The notes under the pieces are model-generated. The model worked only from the letters and a program-made list of their open reading frames with translations, was not told where the DNA came from and did not search any database. From Patiria pectinifera (Eukaryota; Echinodermata; Asteroidea; Valvatida; Asterinidae), in assembly GCA_029964075.1 (NCBI GenBank), contig CM057135.1, forward strand, positions 16,704,863 through 16,768,862: a stretch of 64,000 nt of DNA, given 5' to 3'. A program made the position numbers and the translations under genes. Below, one piece after another: positions 45,583 through 55,395 of this stretch (positions are counted from its first letter, which is position 1; the number at the start of each line of letters is the position of its first letter).

Positions 45583-46729
45583 ATGCCAAGCCACGTGGTC
45601 CATACCGAGGCAACGTTGGATGCCAAGAGATGTACATGTACGTATCATTCCTCTGCCCTGAGAAAAGCACTTTTTCAGGGAAGTCTGCTTGCCAGGCCTA
45701 CGAACCAAGGCTTGGCCCAGGCGAACATAAAGCCCTGTCCTAAAGAAACTGGACATGGGAATGCTCTGGGGTTGGCACCTCCCTGGAGAAGTCTGTCTCT
45801 AAGGCCATCTGAAGATGGTCTGGAGCAGGCGTGGCCGATGACCGAGTCATCACATGGGAGTGATGGCAATGATGGCCGTTGGCTTTCAGAGAGAAAAGAT
45901 GCACAGATACCTCATGCTCAGATACCTCAGATATCTCAGATACCTCATGCTCAGATACTTTACGCTCCTGAAACGTATGATCCTGAAACTTGTGCTCCTG
46001 ATACGTACACTCCTGAAACTTGCAATCATGAAAGTTTTCCTCCCGAAACATGCACTCCTGAAACGTGCAGTTCTGAAAAGTCTACTCCTGAAACTTCTAG
46101 TCATGAAAGTTCATGTCATAGAAACTCTTATACAGACAGAAGTTATGACCATAGTTATTGTGCATGTGATCTTTCACAGAGAGGAAATGATGTTGAGCTG
46201 AAGAAGCAGAGAATGCGGAAGAACACGGGAAGTATTCTGAAAGCAGTGAGAAGGTTAAAGGCTAGTGGACTGACGTGTTGTAGCAGACATCAGGTATTGG
46301 AGTGTGTTGTAGAGTGTCATAGAGAGGAAAGAAAGGTTTCAAAACCAAACAGGAAGAAAATCAGAAGACATGAACGAAGACAAGCATTCAATAGGTTGAG
46401 GAATGGCAAGGTCATTGAATTACGTATGAGTAAGGAAGAGAGAAAGAGCCATGAAAGAGCACGGAAGAATATTCAGAGACATACAAGGAGAAGTCTGACA
46501 TATGTCATCAAGAAGATGCACAATAAGAAAGAACTATGCAAAGACAAGAAATCAAGCAAAAGTGAGCACGAAGAGCAGGTTTCATTCAAGAACAGGAGTA
46601 AATTTTCAAATGGAGTAAGACAGAATGGTACAAGCAAGAGGTTGAGCAAGAGGTGTCGTTTTGAGAAGAGAAAGATTAAGAAAATGAACCATAGCTTGAA
46701 GGAAACGGAGCCTGTGCAGTGTTGGTTAT
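45583..46729 (+). CDS. Helitron ORF, N-terminal part up to the Ngaro insertion
   Basis: About 382 residues from the ATG just after an acceptor-like CATTACAG. Residues ~125-190 contain P-E-T-C/P-E-T-Y repeats about every six residues. The second half is strongly basic (R-R-H-E-R-R, K-K-I-R-R) and contains C-C-S-R-H and C-V-V-E-C. The sequence ends P-V-Q-C-W-L, the first cysteine of the PHD finger, exactly where the retrotransposon begins. Without that insertion the frame continues at 53537. Function of this region is unknown; related Helitrons have similar low-complexity N termini. Confidence 0.65.
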
Positions 46730-47183
46730 CACCTTTTATCACATAGTAGATAAAAGGCATTATACTCAGCAAACACTTACCGCCAGCGTCCTGCATGTAC
46801 AGTAGTTATTCGCGGCTATCACGTACATGTACATCTGGTAGTTAAACGATTTGACCCTTGACCCTGAGCATGCGGGACAACAACCGGGTTTGTGTCATGA
46901 CCCATAACCTTTGCATATGTTTTGGTTCATGCAAATGCGCGCGCTGGTATGCAAATTAGGCAAAAAAGAGTTGTAGCCAATTAGAACCTGTTTATTTTTA
47001 CAATTGAGCGCGCTCAAATGCAAATTAGACAGGAGAAAGTGCAAGGGCCAATTAGAAAGTTTGTTGCGCGTAAAGACGCTATTTTTTGGCGGGATTATCG
47101 GGTTTTGATCATTCTGTCACAGTCATCCAGAGGAGGCGGAGGGTTTTTACAAATTGGATCAGCTTTTCAACAATTAATTTCGC
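46730..47183 (+). repeat. Ngaro split direct repeat A1 (promoter-containing)
   Basis: 454 bases, starting CACCTTTTATCACATAG with a short hairpin (CCTTTTATC/GATAAAAGG). It contains ATGCAAAT at 46929-46936, 46949-46956 and 47018-47025, and CCAAT at 46977 and 47048, upstream of gag: a plausible internal promoter. Same sequence as A2 apart from T/A in the TTTATTnTTACAATTG word. Confidence 0.85.
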
Positions 47184-47198
47184 TTCAAGAGAGTGGTT

Positions 47199-48899
47199 AT
47201 GTATCGAGTCAATACGCCTCGGCAACGTCGTCGACCGGCGCGTTTTGTGACCGACTCGGGTACTCAGCCAGCGCCGAAAAAGAAGAAAAAATCATCCGCC
47301 AAACGGCCTCAGCGTCGGCGTCAGCAGTCGTCCAACGTTGAAGTTGCTGCAGTGAGTTCGGCGCCCTCCGCCTCCTCCAGATCCACTCGTGCTGAATCAG
47401 CGGTGCATTCACCGGGCTACGGTAATGCTCCGTTTGCGGGAGAGTCCGGCATGGTCGGTGCGTCCTACATGTCCTATGCAGACAGCGGAGCTGGAGCGGT
47501 TCTTTCTTCAGCCATGCCGCCGTGGGCAAGCGGGGTCAGGGCTAGCCCGGCCGTCTACACGCCTGCGTCCATTCAATCTGCACCAGTCGTCGTGCCGTCT
47601 AGTACCTCGTGTACTGCCGGTGCTGTGCCTGGCTGTCCGGCTGCTGCCGTTACGATGCCTGCCTACGGTAATTCCCAGGCTTACGGAGTGACTCCGAACA
47701 TTATAACTGTATCCGGAAGTAGGCCTGGCGTTCAACTGGGAGCAGGACCGGAGTTTGCAGGCACCGGGTTGATTTCATCGTCGACGCTGGCGGCCGTTGG
47801 GACCGGGACTTCATCACTTCGACCGAATTCCTTGAATGCCGTTCCCGGCTCGTGCGCTACACCGTGTCTGCCGACACATGACGCATCAGCCGTAGGCCCA
47901 GCACCGGGGATATTTTCCAATGTCTCGGTGGGGGGTGAGTACCATGCGCAGACCCAATTTTCACCCAACGTTTTTAACGTTAGCCCTGTTACTAGCATGC
48001 CTAATTTTGGCGCTGATTTGGAAATGCTCACGCGTCCTGAGCCCCTGGCTAATGCTAGTGTAAGCACTCCCTTAGGATTTCATGTGCCACAGGCATTGAA
48101 AGAAAAGATTTGGCAGGGGTGTTTTGTCGATTTGGGCCTCTTATATCATGAATCTGCATCTGCCGTGTTGGCCAGAACCAGTGACCAAGCAGCAAACCTC
48201 ACATTTGCATTGGAGGGTGGTTCCCTAGTGCTGCGTAAACCAGGGGTTAATCGCAAAAAGATTGAGACTTTTGAAGCATGGCAATCTGCCTTTCACACTT
48301 ACACGGCAATCTATCTCGTCAAGCATACAAGCCGTTTTGCTGAGCTACTTAAGTATTCAGAGATCATTCGGACAGCTTCAATTCAATTCCCGGGGCAAGG
48401 GTGGAAATTGTATGATGAGCAATTCAGGCTGAAGCAGGAGGCAAATCCTGCCAGATCATGGGGTGAGCTTGATGCTGAGCTTTGGCTGACAGTTGCGGCT
48501 GTTGGGCTAAATTCGCCTACAGTGACACGGGGTGCCCCGTCAGTTCCGCAATTGCGCACTGGGCATAACAATCGAGTTGGGCAATGTTTTGCTTACAATT
48601 CATTCCAGGGCTGTCGTTTTGCAGATTGCAAGTATACACATTCATGTCATAAATGCCTTCGCCCTGGTCATGGTGCATCACGTTGTCGCTTGGGCAGCTA
48701 TGTGCGTGGGGCTAATGTTTCTGCTAGTAATGGCCGGCAGCTCAAGTCCACCCCGCATTTGCCAAATGCATCAGCTGGGTCTGTTCCGCCAAGTTCCACC
48801 AAGAATTTCTCTGGGGCTTTGGTGAAATTAAATAACGGTAACACGGCACCGGGGTTCATGGGCAAGGCACATAGTTTTCGTGCTTCCAACTCCAATTAA
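47199..48899 (+). CDS. Ngaro gag-like protein with two zinc knuckles
   Basis: About 566 residues from the first ATG, 16 bases after A1. The N-terminus is basic (R-R-R-P-A-R, K-K-K-K-K-S-S-A-K-R-P) and is followed by ~230 residues rich in Ala, Ser, Pro and Gly. A conserved-looking region (~residues 290-440, A-L-K-E-K-I-W-Q-G to W-L-T-V-A-A-V-G) resembles the capsid-like part of DIRS-type gag. Near the C-terminus are a C-x8-C-x4-C-x3-H finger and a C-x2-C-x4-H-x4-C knuckle for nucleic-acid binding. The reading frame is complete and overlaps the RT frame by 20 bases, suggesting a +1 shift or separate initiation. Confidence 0.75.
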   Translation: MYRVNTPRQRRRPARFVTDSGTQPAPKKKKKSSAKRPQRRRQQSSNVEVAAVSSAPSASSRSTRAESAVHSPGYGNAPFAGESGMVGASYMSYADSGAGAVLSSAMPPWASGVRASPAVYTPASIQSAPVVVPSSTSCTAGAVPGCPAAAVTMPAYGNSQAYGVTPNIITVSGSRPGVQLGAGPEFAGTGLISSSTLAAVGTGTSSLRPNSLNAVPGSCATPCLPTHDASAVGPAPGIFSNVSVGGEYHAQTQFSPNVFNVSPVTSMPNFGADLEMLTRPEPLANASVSTPLGFHVPQALKEKIWQGCFVDLGLLYHESASAVLARTSDQAANLTFALEGGSLVLRKPGVNRKKIETFEAWQSAFHTYTAIYLVKHTSRFAELLKYSEIIRTASIQFPGQGWKLYDEQFRLKQEANPARSWGELDAELWLTVAAVGLNSPTVTRGAPSVPQLRTGHNNRVGQCFAYNSFQGCRFADCKYTHSCHKCLRPGHGASRCRLGSYVRGANVSASNGRQLKSTPHLPNASAGSVPPSSTKNFSGALVKLNNGNTAPGFMGKAHSFRASNSN

Positions 48900-49587
48900 T
48901 GTGCCTGTTTTACTTAATTGGTTAGTAGAATACCCTGTTGTCAGTGATGTTGAAGTTTTACGTAATGGTTTTACCTGTGGTTTTAGGCTTAATTATTCTG
49001 GTCCTCGGGTAGCGCGTATCTCAAATTGTCTCGCTTCGGCGGCTGCGCATCCACAAATTGTTAAGGATAAACTGGCAAGTGAGATTCAGCTTGGAAGAAT
49101 TGCAGGCCCATTCGTGACCCGTCCTTTTCCGAATTTGCAGTGTTCGCCGATTGGTTTGGTCCCGAAACACGAACCAAATCAGTATCGGCTTATTCATCAC
49201 CTCTCATTTCCAGAGGGTGAGTCAGTAAATGATTTTATTGACAAGGAGTGTTGCACCGTGCATTATGCCTCATTTGATAAGGCAGTAGATTTGGCTGCAA
49301 AAGCGGGGCGCGGTGCATGGCTTGCAAAGGCTGATATTAAATCTGCATTTCGTTTATTGCCAGTTTCTCCTTCTGATTATGAATTATTGGGTTTCACATT
49401 TGAGAACATGTTTTACTATGATCAATGCTTGCCCATGGGGTGCAGCATTTCCTGTGCTTTGTTTGAAAAGTTTAGCACGTTCTTGGAATTTCAAGTTAAA
49501 TCGCTCGCTTGTTCTGCGAACGTTACTCATTATTTGGATGATTTTTATTTGTTGGGTCCTGCGTTCAGGATTGTGAGCAGCTGTTGA
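48880..49587 (+). CDS. Ngaro reverse transcriptase, N-terminal half
   Basis: Overlaps the gag 3' end in another frame. Motifs in order: C-S-P-I-G-L-V-P-K, Y-R-L-I-H-H-L-S-F-P, A-K-A-D-I-K-S-A-F-R (first catalytic Asp), L-P-M-G-C-S-I-S-C-A, and H-Y-L-D-D-F-Y (YxDD-type active site). The frame then runs into a TGA after L-L-G-P. Homologous sequence continues at once in the frame of the next ORF, so a single-base frameshift at about 49558-49565 splits the RT palm. It makes cDNA for the element in normal copies. Confidence 0.8.
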   Translation: MLPTPINVPVLLNWLVEYPVVSDVEVLRNGFTCGFRLNYSGPRVARISNCLASAAAHPQIVKDKLASEIQLGRIAGPFVTRPFPNLQCSPIGLVPKHEPNQYRLIHHLSFPEGESVNDFIDKECCTVHYASFDKAVDLAAKAGRGAWLAKADIKSAFRLLPVSPSDYELLGFTFENMFYYDQCLPMGCSISCALFEKFSTFLEFQVKSLACSANVTHYLDDFYLLGPAFRIVSSC

Positions 49588-50456
49588 GCACTTTCAAGTT
49601 AGTTTGCGGGGAGTTAGGTGTTCCCCTTGCAGCTGAGAAAACAGTAGGCCCTGTGCAGGTCATTACTTATTTGGGTTTAGAGATTGATACTGTGCGTAGG
49701 GAAGTGCGTATCCCTCCAGACAAGGTACAGGCTACTTCCGAACATATTCGAGCAGTTTTAGGTAAACGCAAGATATGCCTTCAAGGTATCCAGTCGTTAG
49801 TTGGCTCACTCAATTTCCTCTGCAGGGCGATTTCCCCTGGCCGAGCATTTTTGCGGCGTTTGATTGCGCTGTCCCATGGGCTCAGCAGTGCCTATCAATC
49901 TGTACGCATTTCTAAAGGCGCCAGATGTGATTTAGTGATGTGGTTGGATTTCTTGACTCAGTACAATGGGTTTTCTGTATTTGCTAAGAGTGTATGGCAA
50001 TCCAATGAGGCACTTGAGCTTTTTACTGATGCAGCTGGCAGCATTGGTTTTGGGGCTTATTTTCAGGGCAAGTGGATTCAAGGCCGCTGGCCAGACGACA
50101 TATTGCGCAACCCCCCTTCCATTGCATTTTTGGAGTTTTATCCAATCCTGGTTGCCGTGCTATGTTGGGCCCCGTTTTTCGCTGGTTGCAAGGTGCGCTT
50201 TCACACTGATAATGTTGCTGTTATGCATATCATCAACAAGAAGTCCTCTCCTTGTCCGAAAATCATGCAGCTTGTGCGGCCACTAGTTTTGCAGTGTCTC
50301 CACTTCAATATTGAAATTAGAGCGGTACATGTGCCAGGCCAATATAATGAGATTGCTGATGCTTTGTCCCGATTTCAGATGACCCGTTTTCGCAGAGCAG
50401 CTCCATGTGCAGATTTGACCATGACCACAATGCCGGTCCTTCCTCAAGTGCAATAG
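49584..50456 (+). CDS. Ngaro RT thumb and RNase H
   Basis: Continues the RT with G-V-P-L-A-A-E-K-T-V-G-P and Y-L-G-L-E-I-D-T, then RNase H: E-L-F-T-D-A-A-G (first Asp), F-L-E-F-Y-P-I (Glu), F-H-T-D-N (second Asp) and V-P-G-Q-Y-N-E-I-A-D-A-L-S-R (last Asp). All four acidic residues are present. The true reading enters from upstream of the ATG, through sequence coding D-C-E-Q-L-L, so the ATG at 49584 is not a real start. The 3' end overlaps the tyrosine recombinase frame by ~50 bases. Confidence 0.8.
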   Translation: MSTFKLVCGELGVPLAAEKTVGPVQVITYLGLEIDTVRREVRIPPDKVQATSEHIRAVLGKRKICLQGIQSLVGSLNFLCRAISPGRAFLRRLIALSHGLSSAYQSVRISKGARCDLVMWLDFLTQYNGFSVFAKSVWQSNEALELFTDAAGSIGFGAYFQGKWIQGRWPDDILRNPPSIAFLEFYPILVAVLCWAPFFAGCKVRFHTDNVAVMHIINKKSSPCPKIMQLVRPLVLQCLHFNIEIRAVHVPGQYNEIADALSRFQMTRFRRAAPCADLTMTTMPVLPQVQ

Positions 50457-51418
50457 ATGCTGAGGTGGATCGCCTGCTAGCCGCTGCCATTACAGCAAAC
50501 TCTCACAAAACTTATGAAGCAGGCTGGAGGTCTTTTTGCCGTTTTCTGCAGCGCCCCCTTGCTGGCGCACCCCCTGCATCGGTAGCGGAAGTTTGTCGCT
50601 TTATAGCGTGGTTGTCATTACGCAAATTGGCTCCGGCTACGATTGCCACCTATGTTGCGGGCATTAGCTATTTTCATAAAATTGGGGGATATGCAGACCC
50701 AACTAGGGATTTTTTGATAACGAAATTGATTGAGGGTTCTCGCCGGGTAAATCCTTCTCAGGAAAACCGGCTTCCAATTTCACTGCCAATGTTGGAGCAG
50801 TTAACCAGAGTTTTGGGAGCCATTTGTTCTTCCATCTTTGAGACCACCATGTTTAGAGCGGTCTTCTTAAGTGCATTTTTTGGTTTTATGCGCATAGGCG
50901 AGTTTGCTGCTTATTCCCGACGACATGTTCAACAGTCGGTTTTGTCCAATGGTGATGTTCAGTTTTGCCACACAGGCTCTATACTTACATCTGTGGTCAT
51001 TGTCTTCAGACACTCCAAAAATAATCAACGTGGCCCTCCCCAATCCATTCGCTTGGTCCCCTCCAATTGTCCAGCCCTTTGCCCAGTACGTGCATTGTGG
51101 GCATTTGCAGCTATGCGCCCACAATGGGCTGTCCCCTACTTCTGTCACTATGATGGTTCCCCACTTACACAGTATCAATTAAACGCGGTGTTACAAAAAG
51201 AAGTTGAATTTGAGGGGTTTTACAATCAGGGTATTAAGGCGCACTCGTTTAGTATAGGGGGATCATAATAGTCATCTCAGTTGGGGATATCTGAGGTTGA
51301 CATTCGTGACATGGGCCGTTGGCGTTCGGATGCATTCAAATCATATATTCGTCCTACACCCACTTGCCAGTTGACAACGGCCTCAAAGGATGATTTCCGG
51401 GCTGATGGCAGTGCATGA
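50405..51418 (+). pseudogene. Ngaro tyrosine recombinase with two stops and a lost catalytic Arg
   Basis: The open part (50405-51268) has an N-terminal SAM-like region (S-H-K-T-Y-E-A-G-W, F-I-A-W-L) and the catalytic core with F-F-G-F-M-R-I-G-E (first Arg). The box-II motif is H-S-F-S instead of H-x-x-R, so the second Arg is lost. TAA and TAG follow at 51266-51271. After them the same frame continues with Q-L-G-I-S and M-G-R-W-R-S-D-A-F-K-S-Y-I-R, which contains the nucleophilic Tyr, to TGA at 51416-51418. The protein normally integrates circular cDNA without target duplication. This copy cannot make an active enzyme as written. Confidence 0.8.
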
Positions 51419-52025
51419 TTTGCAGGGTACGCGGCTTAATGGACACCAACCCCTCCCCCCTTGTTCAGTTTGTTTGGCTAGTTTTCAACGTGCTTACTAC
51501 TGGACTTAGTATTACATTCCTTCGCATTTCAGATGCCGTGTGGATAATTGGGGATTCCCTCATCCGCCGGGCAGAACGGCAACTTAACCTCCCTGTTCGG
51601 GTTACTTGGCGAGGAAAAGGTGGTGCAGGGATTTCTGACATTCCTTCCCTTCTGGCGGAGCTCAGTAGTACACAGCCCCCACCGGCATTGTTACTCATTC
51701 ACTTAGGCACTAATAATTTGGTGTCAGTTGATGAGTATGGCCTCAGGCAACAAATTGCTGTACAATTGCGCGATTATGCCGCGTGGTATCCTAACACCTG
51801 GATTGTTTGGTCCGACATTTTGCCTCGAGTTTTTACTTTGGGGCCCGTTCTCAGCCTGCTGTTGAGCGGAAACGCCGCACCATTAATCGCTGGGCAAAAT
51901 CCCAGTGCATTGCCCTGCCGTTGGCATCTTGTTTGCACCATCCCCAGTTTGTATGGTCCAATTTGTCCTTGTATCGTTATGATGGCGTGCATTTGTCCCC
52001 TCTTGGGACACAGCTTTCAGTATAG
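51415..52025 (+). pseudogene. Ngaro SGNH/GDSL-type hydrolase, frameshifted
   Basis: The ATG at 51415 overlaps the recombinase TGA as ATGA, a layout that suggests coupled reinitiation. Block I is W-I-I-G-D-S-L-I (nucleophile Ser), block III is H-L-G-T-N-N-L, and S-D-I-L-P-R follows. The frame is lost near 51825. Block V, Y-D-G-V-H-L-S-P-L-G (catalytic Asp and His), is read in the frame ending at 52025. With the shift corrected the length (~200 residues) fits the family. Esterase-like hydrolases are a known cargo of Ngaro elements; their substrate is unknown. Confidence 0.75.
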
Positions 52026-52148
52026 AACCTACGTCCGGGCATTTTGTCGCATATCCGTTGCTAGAATTTTCCCATTTTCCTGTAGTATTCATTAAGGATG
52101 GGGTTACGGGTGGTTTGTCTGTCTTCCTGTGGGCGCGCTGTGCGCGGG

Positions 52149-52694
52149 TGGCATTTTATCCAGGCAGACAGCCAGTAAACCCCCTGTTTTGCCTTAAAAC
52201 ATTGTAAAACATGGATAGGCTTTCGAATATTGAGGATTTTAATTGTACAGTATATATATATTTGCATTAATCTTTGAAAATATTCAATCTAAATTGCAGT
52301 ACTCATAGTGCTCACATGTTTCAAGAGGCTATGCTCCTGACCACATGTTCAACAGTGGTGGGAACACATCTGCAATGACTTGTAAACATTGTATACTTTA
52401 TTCAATCACAAATGCATTTAATCTATCCATTTTGTCTATTAGATAACTCAGGTCTGGGTCCGGTGTACCCGCTGGGTTGGGTCTGGTGTACCCACTTGTT
52501 TGCGGGTATGGTATACCCATTTGGTCTTGGGTCAGGTGTACCCACTATTTTTATTGAGTGTCCGGCTTTGCCCATGTTGCCAGAAATTCGGCATCCGGCA
52601 CAATAATTGAAATAAAATTTTTGACTGTGGCTCATACACATACATGTAAAAATCAGTTGTCATGTGTCTTATCTTTATGTGAGTCTGAGTATAA
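52149..52694 (+). repeat. Ngaro split repeat B1, with minisatellite
   Basis: Starts TGGCATTTTATCCAGGCAGAC; 247 bases (to 52395) match B2 at 53226-53472. The right part contains about four imperfect copies of a GGGTCTGGTGTACCCACTTG unit between 52447 and 52550, absent from B2. It ends CTTTATGTGAGTCTGAGTATAA, shared with the end of B2, and abuts A2. Confidence 0.75.
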
Positions 52695-52732
52695 CACCTT
52701 TTATCACATAGTAGATAAAAGGCATTATACTC
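52687..52732. repeat. Palindromic B1/A2 junction
   Basis: GAGTATAA...CCTTTTATC, loop, GATAAAAGG...TTATACTC. It forms only where a B end meets an A start, as it would in the circular intermediate, so it may be the recombination core. The same plan is seen in the remnant at 10933-10978. Confidence 0.6.
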
Positions 52733-53148
52733 AGCAAACACTTACCGCCAGCGTCCTGCATGTACAGTAGTTATTCGCGGCTATCACGTACATGTACATC
52801 TGGTAGTTAAACGATTTGACCCTTGACCCTGAGCATGCGGGACAACAACCGGGTTTGTGTCATGACCCATAACCTTTGCATATGTTTTGGTTCATGCAAA
52901 TGCGCGCGCTGGTATGCAAATTAGGCAAAAAAGAGTTGTAGCCAATTAGAACCTGTTTATTATTACAATTGAGCGCGCTCAAATGCAAATTAGACAGGAG
53001 AAAGTGCAAGGGCCAATTAGAAAGTTTGTTGCGCGTAAAGACGCTATTTTTTGGCGGGATTATCGGGTTTTGATCATTCTGTCACAGTCATCCAGAGGAG
53101 GCGGAGGGTTTTTACAAATTGGATCAGCTTTTCAACAATTAATTTCGC
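52695..53148 (+). repeat. Ngaro split direct repeat A2
   Basis: 454 bases, nearly identical to A1 at 46730-47183 (one substitution noticed). A 77-base unique stretch (53149-53225) separates it from B2. Confidence 0.85.
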
Positions 53149-53225
53149 CCACCACCTCCCCAGGCTCCACCTTTGTTAAATGGTTACATGTACATGTGTC
53201 ACGTCCATTTTTACATGACTTTCTT

Positions 53226-53536
53226 TGGCATTTTATCCAGGCAGACAGCCAGTAAACCCCCTGTTTTGCCTTAAAACATTGTAAAACATGGATAGGCTTT
53301 CGAATATTGAGGATTTTAATTGTACAGTATATATATATTTGCATTAATCTTTGAAAATATTCAATCTAAATTGCAGTACTCATAGTGCTCACATGTTTCA
53401 AGAGGCTATGCTCCTGACCACATGTTCAACAGTGGTGGGAACACATCTGCAATGACTTGTAAACATTGTATATTATAACATTGTATACACCCACTTGCCA
53501 GTTGACAACGGCCTCTTTATGTGAGTCTGAGTATAA
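53226..53536 (+). repeat. Ngaro split repeat B2 and right end
   Basis: Positions 53226-53472 match B1. The following ACACCCACTTGCCAGTTGAC copies 51356-51375 from the recombinase gene, then CTTTATGTGAGTCTGAGTATAA ends the element at 53536. B2 is thus a shortened or rearranged copy of B1. Confidence 0.75.
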
Positions 53537-55395
53537 GTGATCAAGTAACTAGTACAGTTGAACAAGTTGTGGAATGTGATACCTGCAGTATCTGCTATCA
53601 TGTGAGTTGTATGGGATTTGCAAATATGGAATCTGTGCTAGCAAGCAAATCAGTATCATGGCTGTGTCTAAAATGTGGAAGATGTACATACAGTGACTCT
53701 CTGTTGTATGATTTTGGCATTCCGACAGATGAGAACAAATTTGAGATATCATCATCTGAAGTGTACTTGGAGGAAGCATCTGTTGAGTCATGCAGTGAAG
53801 GTGTTCCTTGCACCGAAGATTACATTCAAGTTTCAACAGTGAATGGAAACGAAGGTGAGAAACAAACAGGTACTTGCAAAATCAAGCATGTAATAGCCTG
53901 CAGAGATACGTGTCTAAATACAGTTGAAAGACAATGCATACATGTAGTTAGGCAGACTGGAGGTTATTCGTTGCGGAGCAAGAAAAGTACCAATGTTGAG
54001 AGTAGTTCTAGTAGTGGAAAGAAAAAGAAAGAGGAAAGTCAAAACAAAGCAAAGACAACAAGAGGTCAGTCTGCCAAGAAAGATGGAGAGCATAATGACA
54101 CAAGTATAAATGAAGCAGTCTCAGAAAGAAAACTTATTACTACATACAGTCTTCGAAACAGGAAAGAGCAAGTGTGGGTAGGAAATGAAAAGGAGAGTGA
54201 TGAGAATATGAAATGCAAAAGAAAAGCTGAAGATGGTGTGGAAGATTTTGGAAAAGGTACTGAGAGGAAAAAGCTCAGAGTCATTCAACAGAGAGGTAAA
54301 TCACCGGAAAAGCATAAATCTAATGATGAAACCAAAATATGGAGTTGTTCTAAAAACAGTTGCAAAGACAATGACAAGATAAATGAGACTAAAGAGATGA
54401 GATTTATTCAAGGTACTTTCCATCAAGGTGATCTCAGATTTGCAGAACTAGCTGGAAGACAATGTGTTTGTATGAGCCTGTGTGGAATCCTCTTTAGCCG
54501 AATTAAGCTGTTGAATATGTGGAGTTGCAAAGACATGGATTTTGTGTTGAACACTGGCAATGAATTGTACAGTTGTTTGTCTCGAAGTTCTACAATGATG
54601 AATGAATATTTGTTAATCAGTGAGTTGCCTGAAGAAATTGATGCATTCGGTAAACATTTCCACATAAAGATTGATGAATCTGTTTGTGGTAATTTTGGAG
54701 AAGAAACATGTCTGGTTGAATTCAACATGATTCCATTGAGTTGTGCAGTGGAACAGACAGTGCAGAAATATTGTGCATGTTTTATTTGCTTCAAAGGGAA
54801 CACATTTTCAGTAATTGCTCAAGATGGAATGTATTATGTTTTTGATTCACATTCTAGAAATCAGCATGGACATCAGGACAGTGAAGGAAGAAGTTTGGTT
54901 AAATGTGTATCATCATGGCAAGGTGTATACAGGTATTGTACTGAACTTGGAAAATCTATGAATGTCAATGAAAATGAACAGTTTGAAGTTACAGGTGTTA
55001 CTGTCTGGGTAGATGATGATCTCAGTATCTGTGGTTGTGATGAGACTCTCAAGGGTAGCTCCAGTAGTATGGTACAGATAGACAAAGACATTGAACATGA
55101 TGTAGAAATCATACAAGCTAATCAACCTGTCAATTTAAAGTTTATTCCATTGGCTTATAACCAGAAGATTGCATTATGTAAGACATGTGGTGTGACCACA
55201 ATTTGTCTTGCTGCTCATGAAATTCCCATGAAATGTGAGAAGTTGGGTAAACCTGATTGTATCAAGAAAATAAAAGGTGATGGTAACTGTTTCTTCAGAG
55301 CCATTTCATATGCCATATCAGGGACTGAAGATAATCACATGCAACTCAGATTGGCAATTGTTCAATACTTGTTGGAAAATGCTGCTCAGTTTTAG
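53537..55395 (+). CDS. Helitron ORF: PHD finger, C76-like protease, OTU N-terminus
   Basis: Directly after the Ngaro end the frame completes the PHD-type finger (C-D-T-C, Y-H-V-S-C, W-L-C-L-K-C). A low-complexity basic region follows. From ~54420 there is a herpes-tegument-like (C76 type) cysteine protease: G-R-Q-C with the candidate nucleophile codon at 54463, and F-D-S-H-S-R with Asp at 54844 and His at 54850. Next comes the OTU motif G-D-G-N-C-F-F-R with Asp at 55279 and Cys at 55288. Both are predicted deubiquitinase-like. The frame ends in a TAG at a GTTTTAG stretch, inside the OTU domain; the rest of OTU continues in the next frame. Confidence 0.75.

Larger units (their letters stand above)
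46730..53536 (+). mobile_element. Ngaro-type (DIRS order) tyrosine-recombinase retrotransposon
   Basis: The layout is A1 (46730-47183), gag, RT/RNase H, tyrosine recombinase, SGNH hydrolase, B1 (52149-52694), A2 (52695-53148), B2 (53226-53536), the split direct repeat arrangement known for PAT/Ngaro elements. There is no target-site duplication, as expected for tyrosine-recombinase integration. Length is 6807 bases, a multiple of three. There is no LTR, integrase or methyltransferase; an SGNH hydrolase is known in Ngaro elements. A1 and A2 differ at one position that I can find. The ORFs nevertheless contain frameshifts and stops in RT, recombinase and hydrolase, so this copy was probably mobilised in trans or the sequence has errors. 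Confidence 0.85.

Noticed and set aside
45740..46104. Minus-strand ORFs rich in F-R-S/F-Q-E repeats
   Set aside because: Antisense of the P-E-T-C repeats in the Helitron N-terminus; no independent support.
46730..53536. Classical LTR retrotransposon or endogenous retrovirus
   Set aside because: A tyrosine recombinase replaces integrase, repeats are split (A1...B1A2B2), there is no target duplication, and no envelope or protease-type gene is seen.
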